Below are positions 1 to 11,315 of a DNA stretch of 64,000 nucleotides, one piece after another. The stretch lies in contig OW388296.1 of NCBI GenBank assembly GCA_936450465.1, positions 17,278,526-17,342,525 of the forward strand, written 5' to 3'. A model generated the notes under the pieces. That model was not told the origin of the DNA, did not search any database, and worked only from the letters and a program-made list of their open reading frames with translations. How positions within the stretch are numbered: the stretch's first letter is position 1; every line of letters starts with the position of its first letter. Source of the stretch: Gibbula magus. Lineage: Eukaryota; Mollusca; Gastropoda; Trochida; Trochidae. Position numbers and translations under genes: made by a program.

Positions 1-1540
1 CAACAATTCCACAAATTACCAAGAAAGTACACAATTTAAGCACTTTCGGAACATTATTAATTCCCATCATGGTGGCGTCTGTTCGGTCGCCTAGCGGTAG
101 AAGACTGCGTAAACTGATGTGACCGCCGCGCTATTGCTGTAGGTGTTAGGCAAGGAAATATATTTCCTTGTGTCGCGTTATCAGTCTGACGTTTTCCTAT
201 TGTTAGTGTCACAAACAGGAACATGTTTCAGCGTAAATTACTAACAAAAGAATATGGATGATGTTTGAAAGTGAAACAAGGAAGAATCATCCTATGCATA
301 GTTTGAAACTCTGACATAAGATTTATTTGAATATTTCAGTTTAAGTTATATTAACACAAGGCACATTGTCGTTGTTGTGGGTGAAACAGGAAAATGTATA
401 TAGAACTCGAAAAGATAACATAAGATTTTCTTTATTATGAAGTATTAATACATTAGGTACACATATCAAAGCAGTGTTAGACAATAGTGCATTTGATAAT
501 TTATCATTAAATTACAAACAAACTTTAAGTGAAATTTGTATCAGTTGTTTTATATAACCGAAACTAAATAATGATTTTATAAAATAATAGCACCTAAACC
601 ATTTCAGTTCTGATAAAGTTGATACACATAATTCAATCACTTTATTGAAAGAGTTACAGTTTATAGCCGTATCATAGTGGTTCATTAATTGTTTATACAT
701 TACTGTAAAATTTCAGAATTCATTAATGAATTAACCAATGCAAACGGACTCGTAAAATAGTTATGGTTAAATTGAAAATTAATCTGACTCTTCATATATT
801 TTCTGTAAAATCGAAGACAAATGAAATACCAAAATAAATCTGACAAGTTCTATTTAGTTAAATGTACACAGCGGTGTTGTATAACCGTGTGAATGTATCT
901 AGATATTGTTACAGGTATGGCCTTGCTATATGCATGGGTTTACAGTGTATACCAGTCGCGTCAAGTGAACGTCGAGTATAGATTTATAGACGCCCATAAA
1001 ATTGATAAGACTTTATTGGGTCACCTACACACCTTTAGTGGTATTTCATGTATTTGTTTAAGCATTTCGTGTGTAAAACTATAAAAGTAAGCATAGGTGT
1101 GCACAACAAATAATAATAGTTACAACATTTACGTAGCATATATATTATTAGTGCATCAAACGTTTTTCAAAGCGCTGATTTGGTTTGTGTTCCAGATATT
1201 GTGACAAAACAATTCTATCAATCAGTCTAAATTTATAGTTGTATTATAATTTTATTTCATGTGTTAGTTGTGAGTTGTAAACTCGATGTCAACCAAGCAA
1301 CATTGTATCAATACGCCTAGTGGCGACATGGTCTGTTCTCGCCAGTTAGACATTAACATTCATTTCAGAGAAAGGTTGTGTATTAATCATCAGGTACACA
1401 ACACTGGTTCTATACAATTCCAGTGCGAGTTTAGTTATCTATTATGACATTCATGTGGCATTGTCTGAGCAGTTAAACTACTTTCGAATAATCAAGCGTT
1501 ACAGTAAACTGACAAAAGCAACTTCATTTAAATTTAATTT
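1..1540. other. AT-rich non-coding stretch, no feature recognised
   Basis: Only open frames of about 60 codons with low-complexity composition occur here. I see no splice-bounded exon, RNA gene or terminal repeat. It may be intergenic or an intron of a gene off the left edge. Confidence 0.4.
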
Positions 1541-1544
1541 CAGC

Positions 1545-1760
1545 TAGTCAGGCCTGAAAGGCCAGATAACTTGTAGCATGGGCCGTCGCCCGTCGTCAGT
1601 AAACTTTTGACGTTTTCGACTACATCTCAAGAACCGCTGTACTCCCGACGTTGAACTTTTGTGGGGGGATGCCTTGCATGGGTTCAAAGTTGTACAATTG
1701 GTACCCCGAACGACTTCTTCTTAAGAACCAGCAATGCCTGGAAGCTCAAGATTTGAGATT
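1545..1760 (+). repeat. Dispersed repeat of the TCAGGCCTGA type
   Basis: The block opens with a TCAGGCCTGA-type core and AGGCCAGATA. It continues with a cgtcgtc...gtaaacttttgacgttttcgact segment and a clause around ctcaagaaccgc. The same order of motifs occurs at 57737-57900 on the plus strand and, in reverse orientation, at 40150-40320. Repeats of this kind are abundant in mollusc genomes, which is background knowledge and not something measured here. No open frame is preserved. Confidence 0.7.
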
Positions 1761-3050
1761 ATGATGTTTGTTGGATAAAGCGACTAAGATTTGTAGAACC
1801 CGTTACACTTCTCCCTAAAATAAAGAAGTGAAAGGGGTGCAATTTAGACTTGTTTACCATTTTAAGTGCTATGATAAAATGTTGAAGGTAACCATACAGG
1901 CTCGTTCATGAGCTTTTAAGTGCACTCATTTTATTTCTTTAGCACAAAAATTAAGCGAAATATAGCTTATTCCTTCTCCTTCAGTGGTCAGGCATGACAG
2001 TCTTGCGTATTGGAAGCTGACCGTAATGTGACCCAAGAATTCCCAAGAGTAAACTATCAGCCTCGAACAGATACAAACACATTGGAGGTCACGTCTTTAA
2101 AATATACTTGGTACTTCTTCCTTTGATTTCAAAAGTCTATAATAATTAAGCTTTGTGTTGACATAACTTGACCAATGTTGATGATAAACTTATGATAATC
2201 CTTAATTTTTCTTACAGCTTCGAACCTTTCGAGTAGAAGGATATGCCATGATTCTTTTTCTCTTACCGTAATCCTAATATTTAACTCAATGCGGCCTTAC
2301 GTATAGACAAACGGGTTGTAAGAAGTATTTGCATTCCCGTATGCATCGATTGTTAAGTCAACATACCCGCCGCGTCTCCCCTCGAGCAGTTCTTAACATT
2401 TCTAATTGTTCAATGTTAAACGCATATTGATTTTTTTCCATTTTCTCTGTTAAAAGCAACGTTTCTTACGCAGTGGTGTCGCTGAGTAAACCTATAGTTT
2501 CTATTATAATATGTCAAAGAAACATCAGTAGTTGAAAAGCGAAAATGAGCTTAGGTATATGTACTATTATTATGTTGATTAGAGTTTCATCTAGTTTGAT
2601 TTAGGCTAACATTTTACGTATATTTTTATACGAATAAAGACTTAAATTAATAGAGGTTTATTGTTAAAAAGAACCCAGTTGTAATATAACTTCGACGTCT
2701 CTGAAATAAAAGCATAACAAATAAAACCAGGGAATGAATTGAACAAAATGTCGATTTGAGTTAGATAGTTGAAAGTAAAAGGGGGTCGCGGTTATATATA
2801 GGTGGAGTAGATGGTAATAGAGTTATCAGCTGGGAGAGACTGGGGGATAGATTGAATGGTACAAAATCAATCTCGTACCTCTTAACCTCCCTACGTTTTA
2901 GGCACGAGTGTTACGCTCCAGTCTGATGGTAATGAGAATGGGTACAAAACTGAACTATATAAGCAAGGATGAACATATTTTGTAAATGAATACCAAGTAA
3001 AATACAAAATCATTTTGATGTATTGTAAACATTTAAGTTGTTTCTTCTCT
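1761..3050. other. Non-coding stretch, no feature recognised
   Basis: AT-rich sequence with short random frames only. No clear repeat or exon was found by eye. Confidence 0.35.
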
Positions 3051-3142
3051 TTTATTTAAGTATACTTATTGTAGGAGTCTTTCATATATAGAAATAATAT
3101 ATAACCTGTTTTGCATACGGCGCTAAAAGAGTTAAACGTCTG

Positions 3143-3345
3143 GCCTGTCCTCGTATCGCCTACACCCCATATCTTATGAGACTTGACTTCATAACAATAA
3201 ACCAGTTCATTAATGGCTAAGTGGACTGTACCATACAACAAGATAGGGGTGCGGAAGTGACACTCTGCATTTAGTGTAGGCGATACGAGGGAGTTTTGAG
3301 GTGTAGGTAATATGTGGTGTAGGCGATACGAGGGCAAGCCAATCA
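3143..3345. mobile_element. Short inverted-repeat element (TCGTATCGCCTACACC ends)
   Basis: The motif TCGTATCGCCTACACC at about 3150 is mirrored by GGTGTAGGCGATACGA at about 3317, giving terminal inverted repeats of roughly 30 bp over a body of about 200 bp. An internal copy of the end motif lies near 3276. The body segment ttaatggctaagtggactgtacc recurs at about 4119, and further end motifs occur near 3662-3692 and 4180-4230, so several nested or tandem copies occupy 3.1-4.2 kb. No transposase is present, so this is a non-autonomous element. Confidence 0.6.
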
Positions 3346-3807
3346 ATCAATCGTACTGTTCCACTCCAAGCGCAGAAGCAATACAAAAGTCAACAGTATA
3401 CTGGCGTCTTTACACGTTACATTGTCAGCATTGTGTAGATCAAAGTGAAATTAAATTATTACATTGTTAATGATCATGCTATGATTTACATAGCCAGTGC
3501 ATATGCTATGAAAATACATTGTCGTCATTGTTAAAATCAAAGTGAAATTAAAGTAATTTGTTCTTTAGTTATTCTGTCTTTGTTATCTTGTTGGGTGAGT
3601 TCATTATTTTCTTATGGGATCAGGATGCCAGTGTGATGTGCACTCATCCATAAATGTGTTGTAGGCGATATGGGGAGTAGGCGATACGAGGAAAGGCCAA
3701 TGGATTACGTTTAAGTGTAAAAATCTATGCACATAAAATAGCAGTAAGGAAGAGGATAAAAGCCTTATCACTAATGAATGTGTTATAATATTAAAGATAC
3801 ATCAATT

Positions 3808-3965
3808 GTGTTGTTTGGGTCACATATGCTAAGCGTTATAAATTGTGTAATGTTATCGCGAAGTACTGACTGTTGCCGAAAATTGCCATTTTCATCTTAG
3901 TCTACTTCGTATATTGACGATATGAAGGTAAAAGTAGTGATTTCTGATCGTAACCGGACACACAT
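3808..3965 (+). repeat. Dispersed repeat, second copy inverted at 26595-26775
   Basis: The run from gttgtttgggtcacatatgc to the segment around tttctgatcgtaaccggaca matches, in reverse complement, 26595-26775. Matched landmarks are cgttataaattgtgt, agtactgact, aaaattgcc and gatttctgatcg. Identity is clearly high but imperfect. The function is unknown, and it is probably an old non-autonomous element. Confidence 0.65.
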
Positions 3966-4019
3966 TTTATGTGTTTTGTTATATTCATGTACATTTGTTC
4001 ACTCTATGGCATTATGTAT

Positions 4020-4240
4020 GACTTATGAGACTTGACTTTATAACAATAAACCAGTTATTCTTCACTGTTGTCAGAATCATTTCCGCGAAACCTACACCCC
4101 TGAGGTTAGAATATCTTTAATGGCTAAGTGGACTGTACCATTCTATACGATAGGGGTGCGGAAGTGAAACTCTGCAATTAGTGTAGGCGAAACGAGGGGT
4201 TTTTGAGGTGTAGGCAATACGAGGGCAAGCCAAACGTCTC
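4020..4240 (+). mobile_element. Second copy of the 3.1 kb inverted-repeat element
   Basis: It shares gagacttgactt.ataacaataaaccagtt, the block beginning taatggctaagtggactgta, ataggggtgcggaagtga, and the end motif aggtgtaggcaatacgaggg with 3176-3340. The order and orientation are the same as in that copy. Confidence 0.6.
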
Positions 4241-4329
4241 CAGCGTGGAGAAAGATAACCCCGGCAGTGTAGGATTCGCGAATACGCTCAACCGCAAAAG
4301 AAACGTCGCCACGTCCGTCCATCCATCCG

Positions 4330-5010
4330 TCCGTCTGTAAACTTTTCGCACTTTCGTCTTCTTCTCCAGAACCACTTGGTCTACGGAGCTTAACTTTTGT
4401 ATGCAGACTCCTTGACCAATGGGGATTCTAAATTGTAGATTTCATGACCCCGTGACCTCAAATGGGGTCACAGGGGTCACAACCTTAAAAACCTATTTTC
4501 ATCTTCTTCTCCAGTTCCAAAAGGTCTAGAGAGCTGAAAAGTTGTGCGTAAACTCCTTGGCCAATGGAGATTCTAAATTGTAGATTTCGTGACCCTGTGA
4601 CCTCAATTGGGGTCACAGGGGTCACAACCTTAAAAACCTATTTTCATCTTCTTCTCCAGTTCCAAAAGGTCTAGAGAGCTGAAAAGTTGTGCGTAAACTC
4701 CTTGGCCAATGGAGATTCTAAATTGTAGATTTCGTGACCCTGTGACCTCAATTGGGGTCACAGGGGTCACAACCCAAAAAACCTATTTTCATCTTCTTCT
4801 CCAGTTCCAAAAGGTCTAGAAAGCTGAAAAGTTGTGTGCAGACTCCTTGGTCAATGGGGATTCTAAATTGTAGATTTCGTGACCCCATGACCCTAAATGG
4901 GGTCACAGGGGTCACATCCTTAAGAACCTATTTTCATCTTCTTCTCCAGTTCCAAAAGGTCCCTGGTTAATGGGTATTCTAAATTGTAGATTTCATAACC
5001 CCGTGACCTC
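4330..5010 (+). repeat. 145-bp tandem array, about 4.5 units
   Basis: The marker aacct(t/c)aaaaacctatttt recurs at 4481, 4626, 4771 and (as atcctt) 4916, giving an exact 145-bp period. Each unit contains ccttgg.caatgg.gattctaaattgtag, a gaccc..tgacct clause, and GGGGTCACAGGGGTCA, which reads as two GGGTCA half-sites with a 3-bp spacer. The last unit is cut short near 4970 and decays by 5010. A single diverged unit lies inverted at 40150-40320, joined there to a TCAGGCCTGA core, so the array is an amplified internal part of that dispersed repeat. Confidence 0.9.
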
Positions 5011-5827
5011 GTGACAGATATAATGTTTTGAAATTTCAAATTTAGTTTAGTTGACTTCAGAAGACATGATGTATCTCTGTTTCAGTCGTGCATATCACTC
5101 GTGGATTGAATCATCTTGTATTTTGTATAGTGACGTTTCTCTTGCGATTGAGTGTAGGCCTATATATCTGTCAGTATCGCGCCGAGTTATCAATGTGTCC
5201 CGCAAAGTGTGATATCTTGGTTTTTATTGTTAAAGTAACAAGGTATCCATATGTTTATAATGGAGTACTCAACCTTTAGATGGATGTCCACATAGGAAGT
5301 CGACTCTCCCACTCATGTCCAGGCACTTCGTGACAATTTGAGGGTAGAGCAATTCACCTCAACTTGATAGACATTCCGTTCAACAATATCGTGTAAAAAG
5401 ACAATATAATACTGTACAATATGTATGTTAAGACGGTGGTGCTTTAAATGTTTCTAAAATCATTATTTTGAAAATACGAAATGTTAGTCACATTTGTAAT
5501 TCAATTATTGACCTATTTCCTGATCACCGATCGCTTAATAGTTAAATAAACTTGAAGTTGTGTAAACACTATACTCAATCATTTTCGTGATAGCATTTAT
5601 ATTGAAGAGAAACGTATTTACACAAGCTAGGTGTAAAATAGAACAATGGTCTAATGGTCTAATATGTCAAAGTAGATTATTTGCAAAGCATGCAACATTG
5701 AAGAGAGCAGATAACAACGCAATCATAACGCTCTAGCAGTCGGTCTCCAAATATTAATGAGTTCATTTGATGACGACTTACACCATAAGTCAGAACTCGC
5801 GTCAGTCTCCATTATTGGTTAATTCAA
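5011..5827. other. Non-coding stretch, nothing recognised
   Basis: AT-rich sequence between the 145-bp array and a TTAA MITE. The short open frames have no recognisable content. Confidence 0.35.
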
Positions 5828-6174
5828 AGGGGCAGTAGCGCGTTTTTTCGCTGAAATAAGTCGATGAAATGTATTTGAAAAATAATGTCACCAATAGTAA
5901 AACGCCCTTCTCTGTTTACAAAATCAAGTTAACAAATGAGTGTACATGGTTCTGTAAAGCCATGGGAATCGGTTTTGTCATTCGAAATAATAAATTGTGT
6001 TCACAATAAAATTGCCGCCATGCAATTTTTGCTTTATACGCAACACGGGTATACGGCTAATTGGTTTGTGTAATAAAAAAATTACCCTCTGAATTAAATA
6101 TAAATGACATAAACATCATTATAAATGGGAAATTTGAAAAAATAAAATTTGCAAAAAAATGTGCTACTGCCCCT
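5828..6174 (+). mobile_element. TTAA-flanked MITE, family A copy 1
   Basis: The ends are AGGGGCAGTAGCGCG and its complement GTGCTACTGCCCCT, flanked by TCAA on the left and TTAA on the right. The body shares gatgaaatgtatttgaaaa, gagtgtacatgg, gccgccatgcaattttt and ttggtttgtgtaat with copies at 37252-37605 and 51132-51487. Length is 347 bp with no transposase. TTAA duplications are typical of the piggyBac superfamily, but the terminal CCC signature is not obvious, so the superfamily is uncertain. Confidence 0.85.
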
Positions 6175-6537
6175 TTAAGCCGTGTTGCATTCCGTTACCT
6201 GCAAATGCAACAAGGGTATTATATGTTCACTGTGATATATCATATCGGCATGGTCAGTAGCCGAAACCTTTCCACTTTGTAAGAAGTGAGTTACTTGGGG
6301 ATATACAATTACTTTTAATAACATAATATTATCAAATCTATCACTTATCATACTATATTCTTCTCAGTTATAAACACATGTATTCTCAGTTCTGCAGATA
6401 GATATAATATTTCTCATCTTCTTGCGCGGCGTTCAAGTGTTGGTATTTCGCATGTCCGAGATTTGAAATTTTACGAGCGACTCCGCTGCACTGTAAAAAT
6501 CGTGTTTAGCATATAAACATAATACTAAGCGCGTAAC

Positions 6538-6735
6538 TTGTCCTGTTTTTTTTACACGTTTATACCCCTAAACACGTTTAGCTACCTGAATGTGTTTAGG
6601 AATGTGTTTAGCAACTAATCACGTTTAGCTACATAAACACGTTTATAAATGTGCTTAGTAACTAAACACATTCCTAAACACATTGAGGGATCTAAACGTG
6701 TTTAGGGGTATAAACGCGTAAAAAAAACAGGACAA
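6538..6735. repeat. Large imperfect palindrome in the CACTG element
   Basis: The arm around ttgtcctgttttttttacac with tatacccctaaacacgttta is matched by taaacgtgtttaggggtata followed by a complementary tail ending acaggacaa. The arms are 43-44 nt with only a few mismatches. The 110-nt centre is itself made of inverted TGTTTAG/CTAAACA motifs. It would fold into a long hairpin. Confidence 0.85.
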
Positions 6736-7550
6736 GATACGCGTTTAGGATTAAGTTTAGCTTTTCAACATCAACAAAACCACACTCTCCAGCACACCTG
6801 AAAATAAAAGCATTGCAACTGTACAAAATATTTAAATCAATGAAGACCAATGTTACATCTTGTTATTCAATCTTACACACCGTCATCGACAAAATAATCA
6901 TGGCGCTTAATAAAACTTATATAAGAGCATTTAATATATAAGTGTATGATACAAGAAATAAGTTTGGTCTGCATCACTCATTTTTTTAGAAAATAATGAC
7001 TCAAAATCAGGAATTTCTCGAAAAGGTTTATTGAAAATTATTTATAAAATAACCATAAACACCAATACACTCATCGATTTCACCAAATATTAAATTCATA
7101 AGATAATCATTATTCTCATAATATGCATGGATAAGAAGGTATCTACAGATAATATATTTATGCCTGAACGATGTTCATTTGGCAGTCACAAATATTTTTA
7201 AAGTGGTTTTAGAATCAACGCAATTTAGCAACATTCTAATCCTTATTACCTAATGTTTAACATTAATGAGTTTCTGCATATGAATTAATAACTAAATAAA
7301 TCCTTTAGAATAAGTTTTGGTGTTTTCAACATAATATTTTCACAAAATAAGAATACTTTAAAAAAAAAAAGAAGGTTAATGCTCAATCCCATTTGTTCTG
7401 GAGAAAACTTGTTATAGTTATATATATATGTTTACAAAGCTTTTGTAGTTTACTCCCTTTAATAGTTCTGTATAAGTCAAAGGAGTTGGAAATGTAGTTG
7501 AGATTCAGGATGGTCTTTTGTAAACTGCATTATATCTCCTTTGGCACCCT

Positions 7551-8693
7551 TCACCTGAAACATGAATGAAGAAACTTTAGTTTACCATCGAAATGCAACA
7601 TGACAAAAATAACACATTAGAGGAACATATCTCCAGTCTCCTGAAAACACTTTAACAAATCAAGTAAAGTGTAACATGTTATGGAATAACTCAATTGGGT
7701 ACATACAAAAGGTTGTTGTGAAAAATTAACTGACAACAAATCAAGTGATCAATCAGTAAAAACTGTCATTATTTTAGTGGGATTTCAACGTTTTGTAATC
7801 ACTTATCCTGTCAGTTCTGGTTTCCTACAAAAAGGGCAAAAATAAGTCACAAAAATAAAATGGCAGATACAAGGATTTTTGTTTTCAAAATATATTCATA
7901 CAATAGTTGTGTATTTGTGATAGACAGACAGACAGACAGACAGACATTTTATTCAGTAAAAGGCCATTGGCCCAGAATACAGACATATCAACATTTATTG
8001 CATGAGCTTTACATAAAAACATCAGAATTTTTTTTTTTTCTTGCATGGTATTTGTGATAGTCTTTAAATAAAAAGGAATTTGGTTCAATATTTACTCACC
8101 ACAGCTGAGTCAATGCTAACAGTTTCTTGTATTTCTTCATCACAGCATCTTTCTTGTCAAGGCAGAATGTCATCAGGAAAATTCCTTCTCCAACTGCATA
8201 ACATAGATACATCTAAATATACTGGTCTGGTCTTAAATGAGCTATATAAGCATCAACCAAGTATTTAATGAACATATTGTCATATGCTTCTTTTAGAACT
8301 TATTTTAGCAAATACAATTGTTAAACATCTACACCCTTATTACCAACTTAATTCAAGTAATTCAACACAACCAGTTACACTAATCAAACCTCACTAGACT
8401 GGAATTCTATAATAACATGTGGTTTATGGATATTACTTTATGTTAGATCTATAAACATTATCACAACTCTCATATATATCATTTATATAAATAACACATA
8501 TTACTAAAATATATATGTTACTGTTGGTGCTAAGCATATAATATACGTACGTTAAATGACTCATTACAAACTCCTTTGACAAATGAAAACAACATAGAAA
8601 GCAATCGGACGACGTTGTGAAATCTCAAATGAACTTACCTTGCAAAGTCTTGATTGGAACCATAATTGTGTCGTTCAGTGAACATAGAGACAT
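7551..8693 (-). CDS. Candidate small spliced gene inside the CACTG element
   Basis: Three minus-strand segments fit as exons. Exon 1 coding is 8693-8639, ending CAAG before a GTAAGT donor. Exon 2 is 8193-8100, between a tatgcag acceptor and a GTGAGT donor. Exon 3 starts at 7554 after gtttcag. Phases join cleanly between exons 1 and 2. The product would begin MSLCSLNDTIMVPIKTLQ, continue through GEGIFLMTFCLDKKDAVMKK, and end ALTQLW at a TGA formed right after the second junction, about 50 residues in all. Exon 3 has a protein-like frame one base out (VKGAKGDIMQFTKDHPES), so the gene may carry a one-base frameshift or use a different junction. I do not recognise the protein. It could be an element-encoded accessory protein or a captured host fragment. 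The splice logic is seen; expression is not. Confidence 0.4.
7921..8085 (-). mobile_element. Probable LINE 3' tail fragment with TGTC microsatellite
   Basis: The (GACA)n run at 7922-7945 leads into a ttttattcag..aaaggcc segment followed by a..gcccagaatacagac. This resembles the ttattcaatactgaaaggccacag terminus of the LINE at 9590. On the minus strand it would be a LINE 3' UTR ending in (TGTC)n. It is short and could be another repeat. Confidence 0.4.
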
Positions 8694-9061
8694 ATATTCA
8701 CAGTAGCATCAACTTTTGGCTTCATGTGCACTTCGAATGACCAGAAACGTGTGCATCAACAATGTGTAAATAGACAAGAGGATGCTGGCGAAATATGGCG
8801 GCCACAGAGATACACATCTGTTCTTAATTAACTCTCCCGCCCAAACTGACCGATGTAATCCGACCCATTGGGGAAATTCTCAAACACGTTTAGGAAAGTG
8901 TTTAAAAGCTATTCATGTTTAAATAACAGATGTAATATCGTTCTTGTGTTTAGCCATTAAGCACTATCCTAAACATGTGGAGCATTAAACATGTAACGGT
9001 GGTGTTTAATTGCTAAACGCGATTTTTACAGTGTGCTAGTGGGACTTACCAGAGATTATAA

Positions 9062-9575
9062 ACACTCTTTCGTGTCAATTTATCTGAAAATAAATTTTGC
9101 ACTTGTGGTGTTTTGGTGAAAGATGTCTATCATTTCTTCTTAAGATGTCAAAAACATGCTAATTTCCGTTTAGAATTAAAGCAATGATTTCAAAATTTAA
9201 AGGCAGAATTAGATCTAAACACATTCCTGCATGGCAATCCAAATCTACCACAATCAGTCAATGATCACTTTGTTCACCATGTTCATAAATTCATACAAAG
9301 GAGTTACCGGTTGAATTGATATATAAATATGTATCAATGCATATTCATAATGACGGCATTTGTCATAACAATACTATTTCTAATGCGTTAAGGATTTACA
9401 TTTACCCACTGAAATAATGTCTTTCTTTCACTGGTACATTAACACATTTTTTCTGCATGTGTTATGTATTTCAGTCTTGTGAAATGATATATTGATTATA
9501 TGTAGGGCTTTTATAAGTTGTATAAGTTGTGCCCAATCCGATTCGTGAATGAATAAATACGTTTTCAATCAATTC
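9062..9575 (+). mobile_element. 5'-truncated non-LTR retrotransposon fragment (3' end)
   Basis: The sequence parallels 13572-14075. Shared landmarks are gtgtcaatttatctgaaa, tcatttcttctt.agatgtc, gtttagaattaaagca, tcaatga and the tail ttgtgcccaat followed by a (TCAA)n terminus. Decoded, it covers the C-terminal Cys/His-rich segment (C-x-C...H...C pattern) seen in LINE polyproteins, but frames are interrupted. It starts just right of the CACTG element and runs tail-to-tail into the minus-strand LINE. Confidence 0.75.
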
Positions 9576-9584
9576 AATCAGTCA

Positions 9585-10938
9585 ATCAATCTTTATTCAA
9601 TACTGAAAGGCCACAGACCTATAGTACATTTTACAAAAATACAAAATACAAAATATATGGCAATCATGTCGACAATCATAACTAACATTTGGATTTCCTA
9701 ATGTTCATGGCATGGTACACAAACATTGCAAGATTTTTTATAACATCATACTTATTACATTTCATTAAGGATGAAAATTTTTCCAACGAGGGATGAACAT
9801 AATAAAATTCCTTAAGGTATTGTCTTCTGATTTTACAATATAACGGACACACGAGCAAGAAATGATATTCATTTTCTATTACATTTGTAGAACATGATTT
9901 ACATAATCTATCGTCTCTTTTCATATTAAAATATCTGCCCTTTTCAATCAATAAATCGTGAGATGAACATCGGAAACGTGATAAACTTACTCTAAATTTC
10001 TTAATGGTAATACATGATAAATAGTACTCAGTGTAAATATATGGCTTAAAACCCAAATAAGTGTCACATTTTGAAGAAAGTGTAAGTTTACTGAGCCAGT
10101 TTTGTTGGTATATATCCTTTAGTCTTCGCGTAAAATCACTTATAAACTTCGAAGGACACTCAACAGTTTGTTCATACCACACATGATTAAAACCAGTTTT
10201 ATATAACAGCTCTTTAATATCCGATACCCAGTTTTTGTGTCCATGACCGTCATGTAGAATCATCATTTCATAACATTTTTTTGGTAAACGATAAGAGGGC
10301 ATACTTAGGAGTCTCAGCCAGTATTTAACAACTTTCACCTGGGAGTTTATGATGAGCGGATATCTCCCGCATTCCCCATATATCATTACGTTTGGTGTGC
10401 TCATTTTCACCCCAAGAAACTTTTTACATGCCAATAGATGAATTCTCTCTATTTGGTCAAAATATGTGTACCCCCATATTTCAGATCCATACAATAAAAT
10501 TGGACTAATCTTGACATCAAATATTCTAAAAAAGGAAGCTAAATTGAGGTCTCCAAGTACTTTTAAATTTTTCAATATACCTATTAATATTTTTTGTGCT
10601 TGGATAGACGCGTACTTCGCATGGGTTGACCAAGAGAGATTATACGTAAAATATACACCTAGGTACTTATATGAGGTGGTCGATTCAAGAAGGTTACCTT
10701 TAAAATACCATTTTTCATGTCTAGATAATTTCACCCCTTTCTTGAATGTAATTACTTTCGTTTTACTCATATTCACATTAAGGTGCGTCTGTTCACAATA
10801 GGTTTCTAATTCGTTGATTTGCTTCTGTAGACCTACAATAGTGCTTGAAATAAGAGCTATGTCGTCTGCGAATAGCAGTAGGAAAATTTGAAATACATCT
10901 GGATGTAGCTGGATGCCATTTCTGCAATTGTTTTCTAA
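9585..10938 (-). pseudogene. 5'-truncated LINE reverse transcriptase, C-terminal part
   Basis: Reading down the minus strand from about 10938 to 9682 gives one uninterrupted frame. It starts inside the palm domain with FLLLFADDIALISS, which contains the catalytic FADD motif at about 10845. It continues through a KYLGVYF block and an ILLYGSEIWGY block, and ends with CKSCSTNVIENEYHFLLVC, the Cys/His segment common at the C terminus of LINE ORF2 proteins. The endonuclease and most of the RT fingers are missing. The 5' break lies in an AATC-rich run at 10937-10960, and the 3' end is an AATAAAGATTGATTGA-type tail near 9585. It is a dead-on-arrival insertion with a still-open frame, so it is fairly recent. 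The clade (CR1/L2/RTE-like) was not resolved. Confidence 0.85.
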
Positions 10939-11029
10939 TCAATCAATCAATTCTTTTCAATCAATTATAAACCCTGAGAGTTGTTAACTCGGGATCATCG
11001 TTTCCTGAACTCAGAGTTCATAATCCTAT

Positions 11030-11315
11030 AGAAAGAACGATTTCTCCATAATATAGGGGACGAGGCAGCGCATCAAGAGGTTCGAATCCCGCCACTTTGT
11101 CTGCTGTGGAGAACTGTTCTTCTGTATGGTTTGGATGCAATGCTACACTGAATTTCAGCGCAGTATACCACCCATGGTTGGCTAATCCTAGCCGATGCTC
11201 GCGGGTTTCATCGCAGTGTAGCCACACTGATGCTGTGGGCTTTCTCCCTACACTAAAACTAGCAGCAGTGATATAATTGAAATACTCTTGAAAGCGGCGT
11301 TAAACCGCATCTCAC
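11030..11315 (-). mobile_element. SINE-like repeat with a tRNA-type B box
   Basis: On the minus strand it reads gtttaacgccgctttcaaga, then tatttcaattatatcac, then ctactgcgatgaaacccgcg-like and gattagccaaccatgggtgg clauses. These resemble the taacgccgc...tattccagctatat core of SINE families widespread in molluscs and other marine animals (recalled, not searched). The plus strand carries GGTTCGAATCCCGCC at 11083-11097, a good RNA polymerase III B box. The two signals point in opposite directions, so it may be a composite or two adjoining elements. Confidence 0.55.

Larger units (their letters stand above)
6489..9033. mobile_element. 2.5 kb CACTG-ended DNA element with subterminal repeats
   Basis: The left end CACTGTAAAAATCGTGTTT (6489) is mirrored at the right by the complement of CACTGTAAAAATCGCGTTT (ending 9033). 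The flanks are TG on both sides, fitting a 2-bp target duplication. Many TAAACACGTTTA-like motifs crowd both subterminal zones, and a 43-bp-arm palindrome (6538-6580 against 6692-6735) sits at the left. CACT(A/G) ends with repeated subterminal motifs are the hallmark of the EnSpm/CACTA superfamily, so that assignment is inferred. No transposase was recognised. The interior holds exon-like segments on the minus strand at 7551-8693 (listed separately). Confidence 0.7.

Noticed and set aside
4330..5010. CRISPR-like array
   Set aside because: Units are contiguous 145-bp repeats with no unique spacers, in animal DNA.
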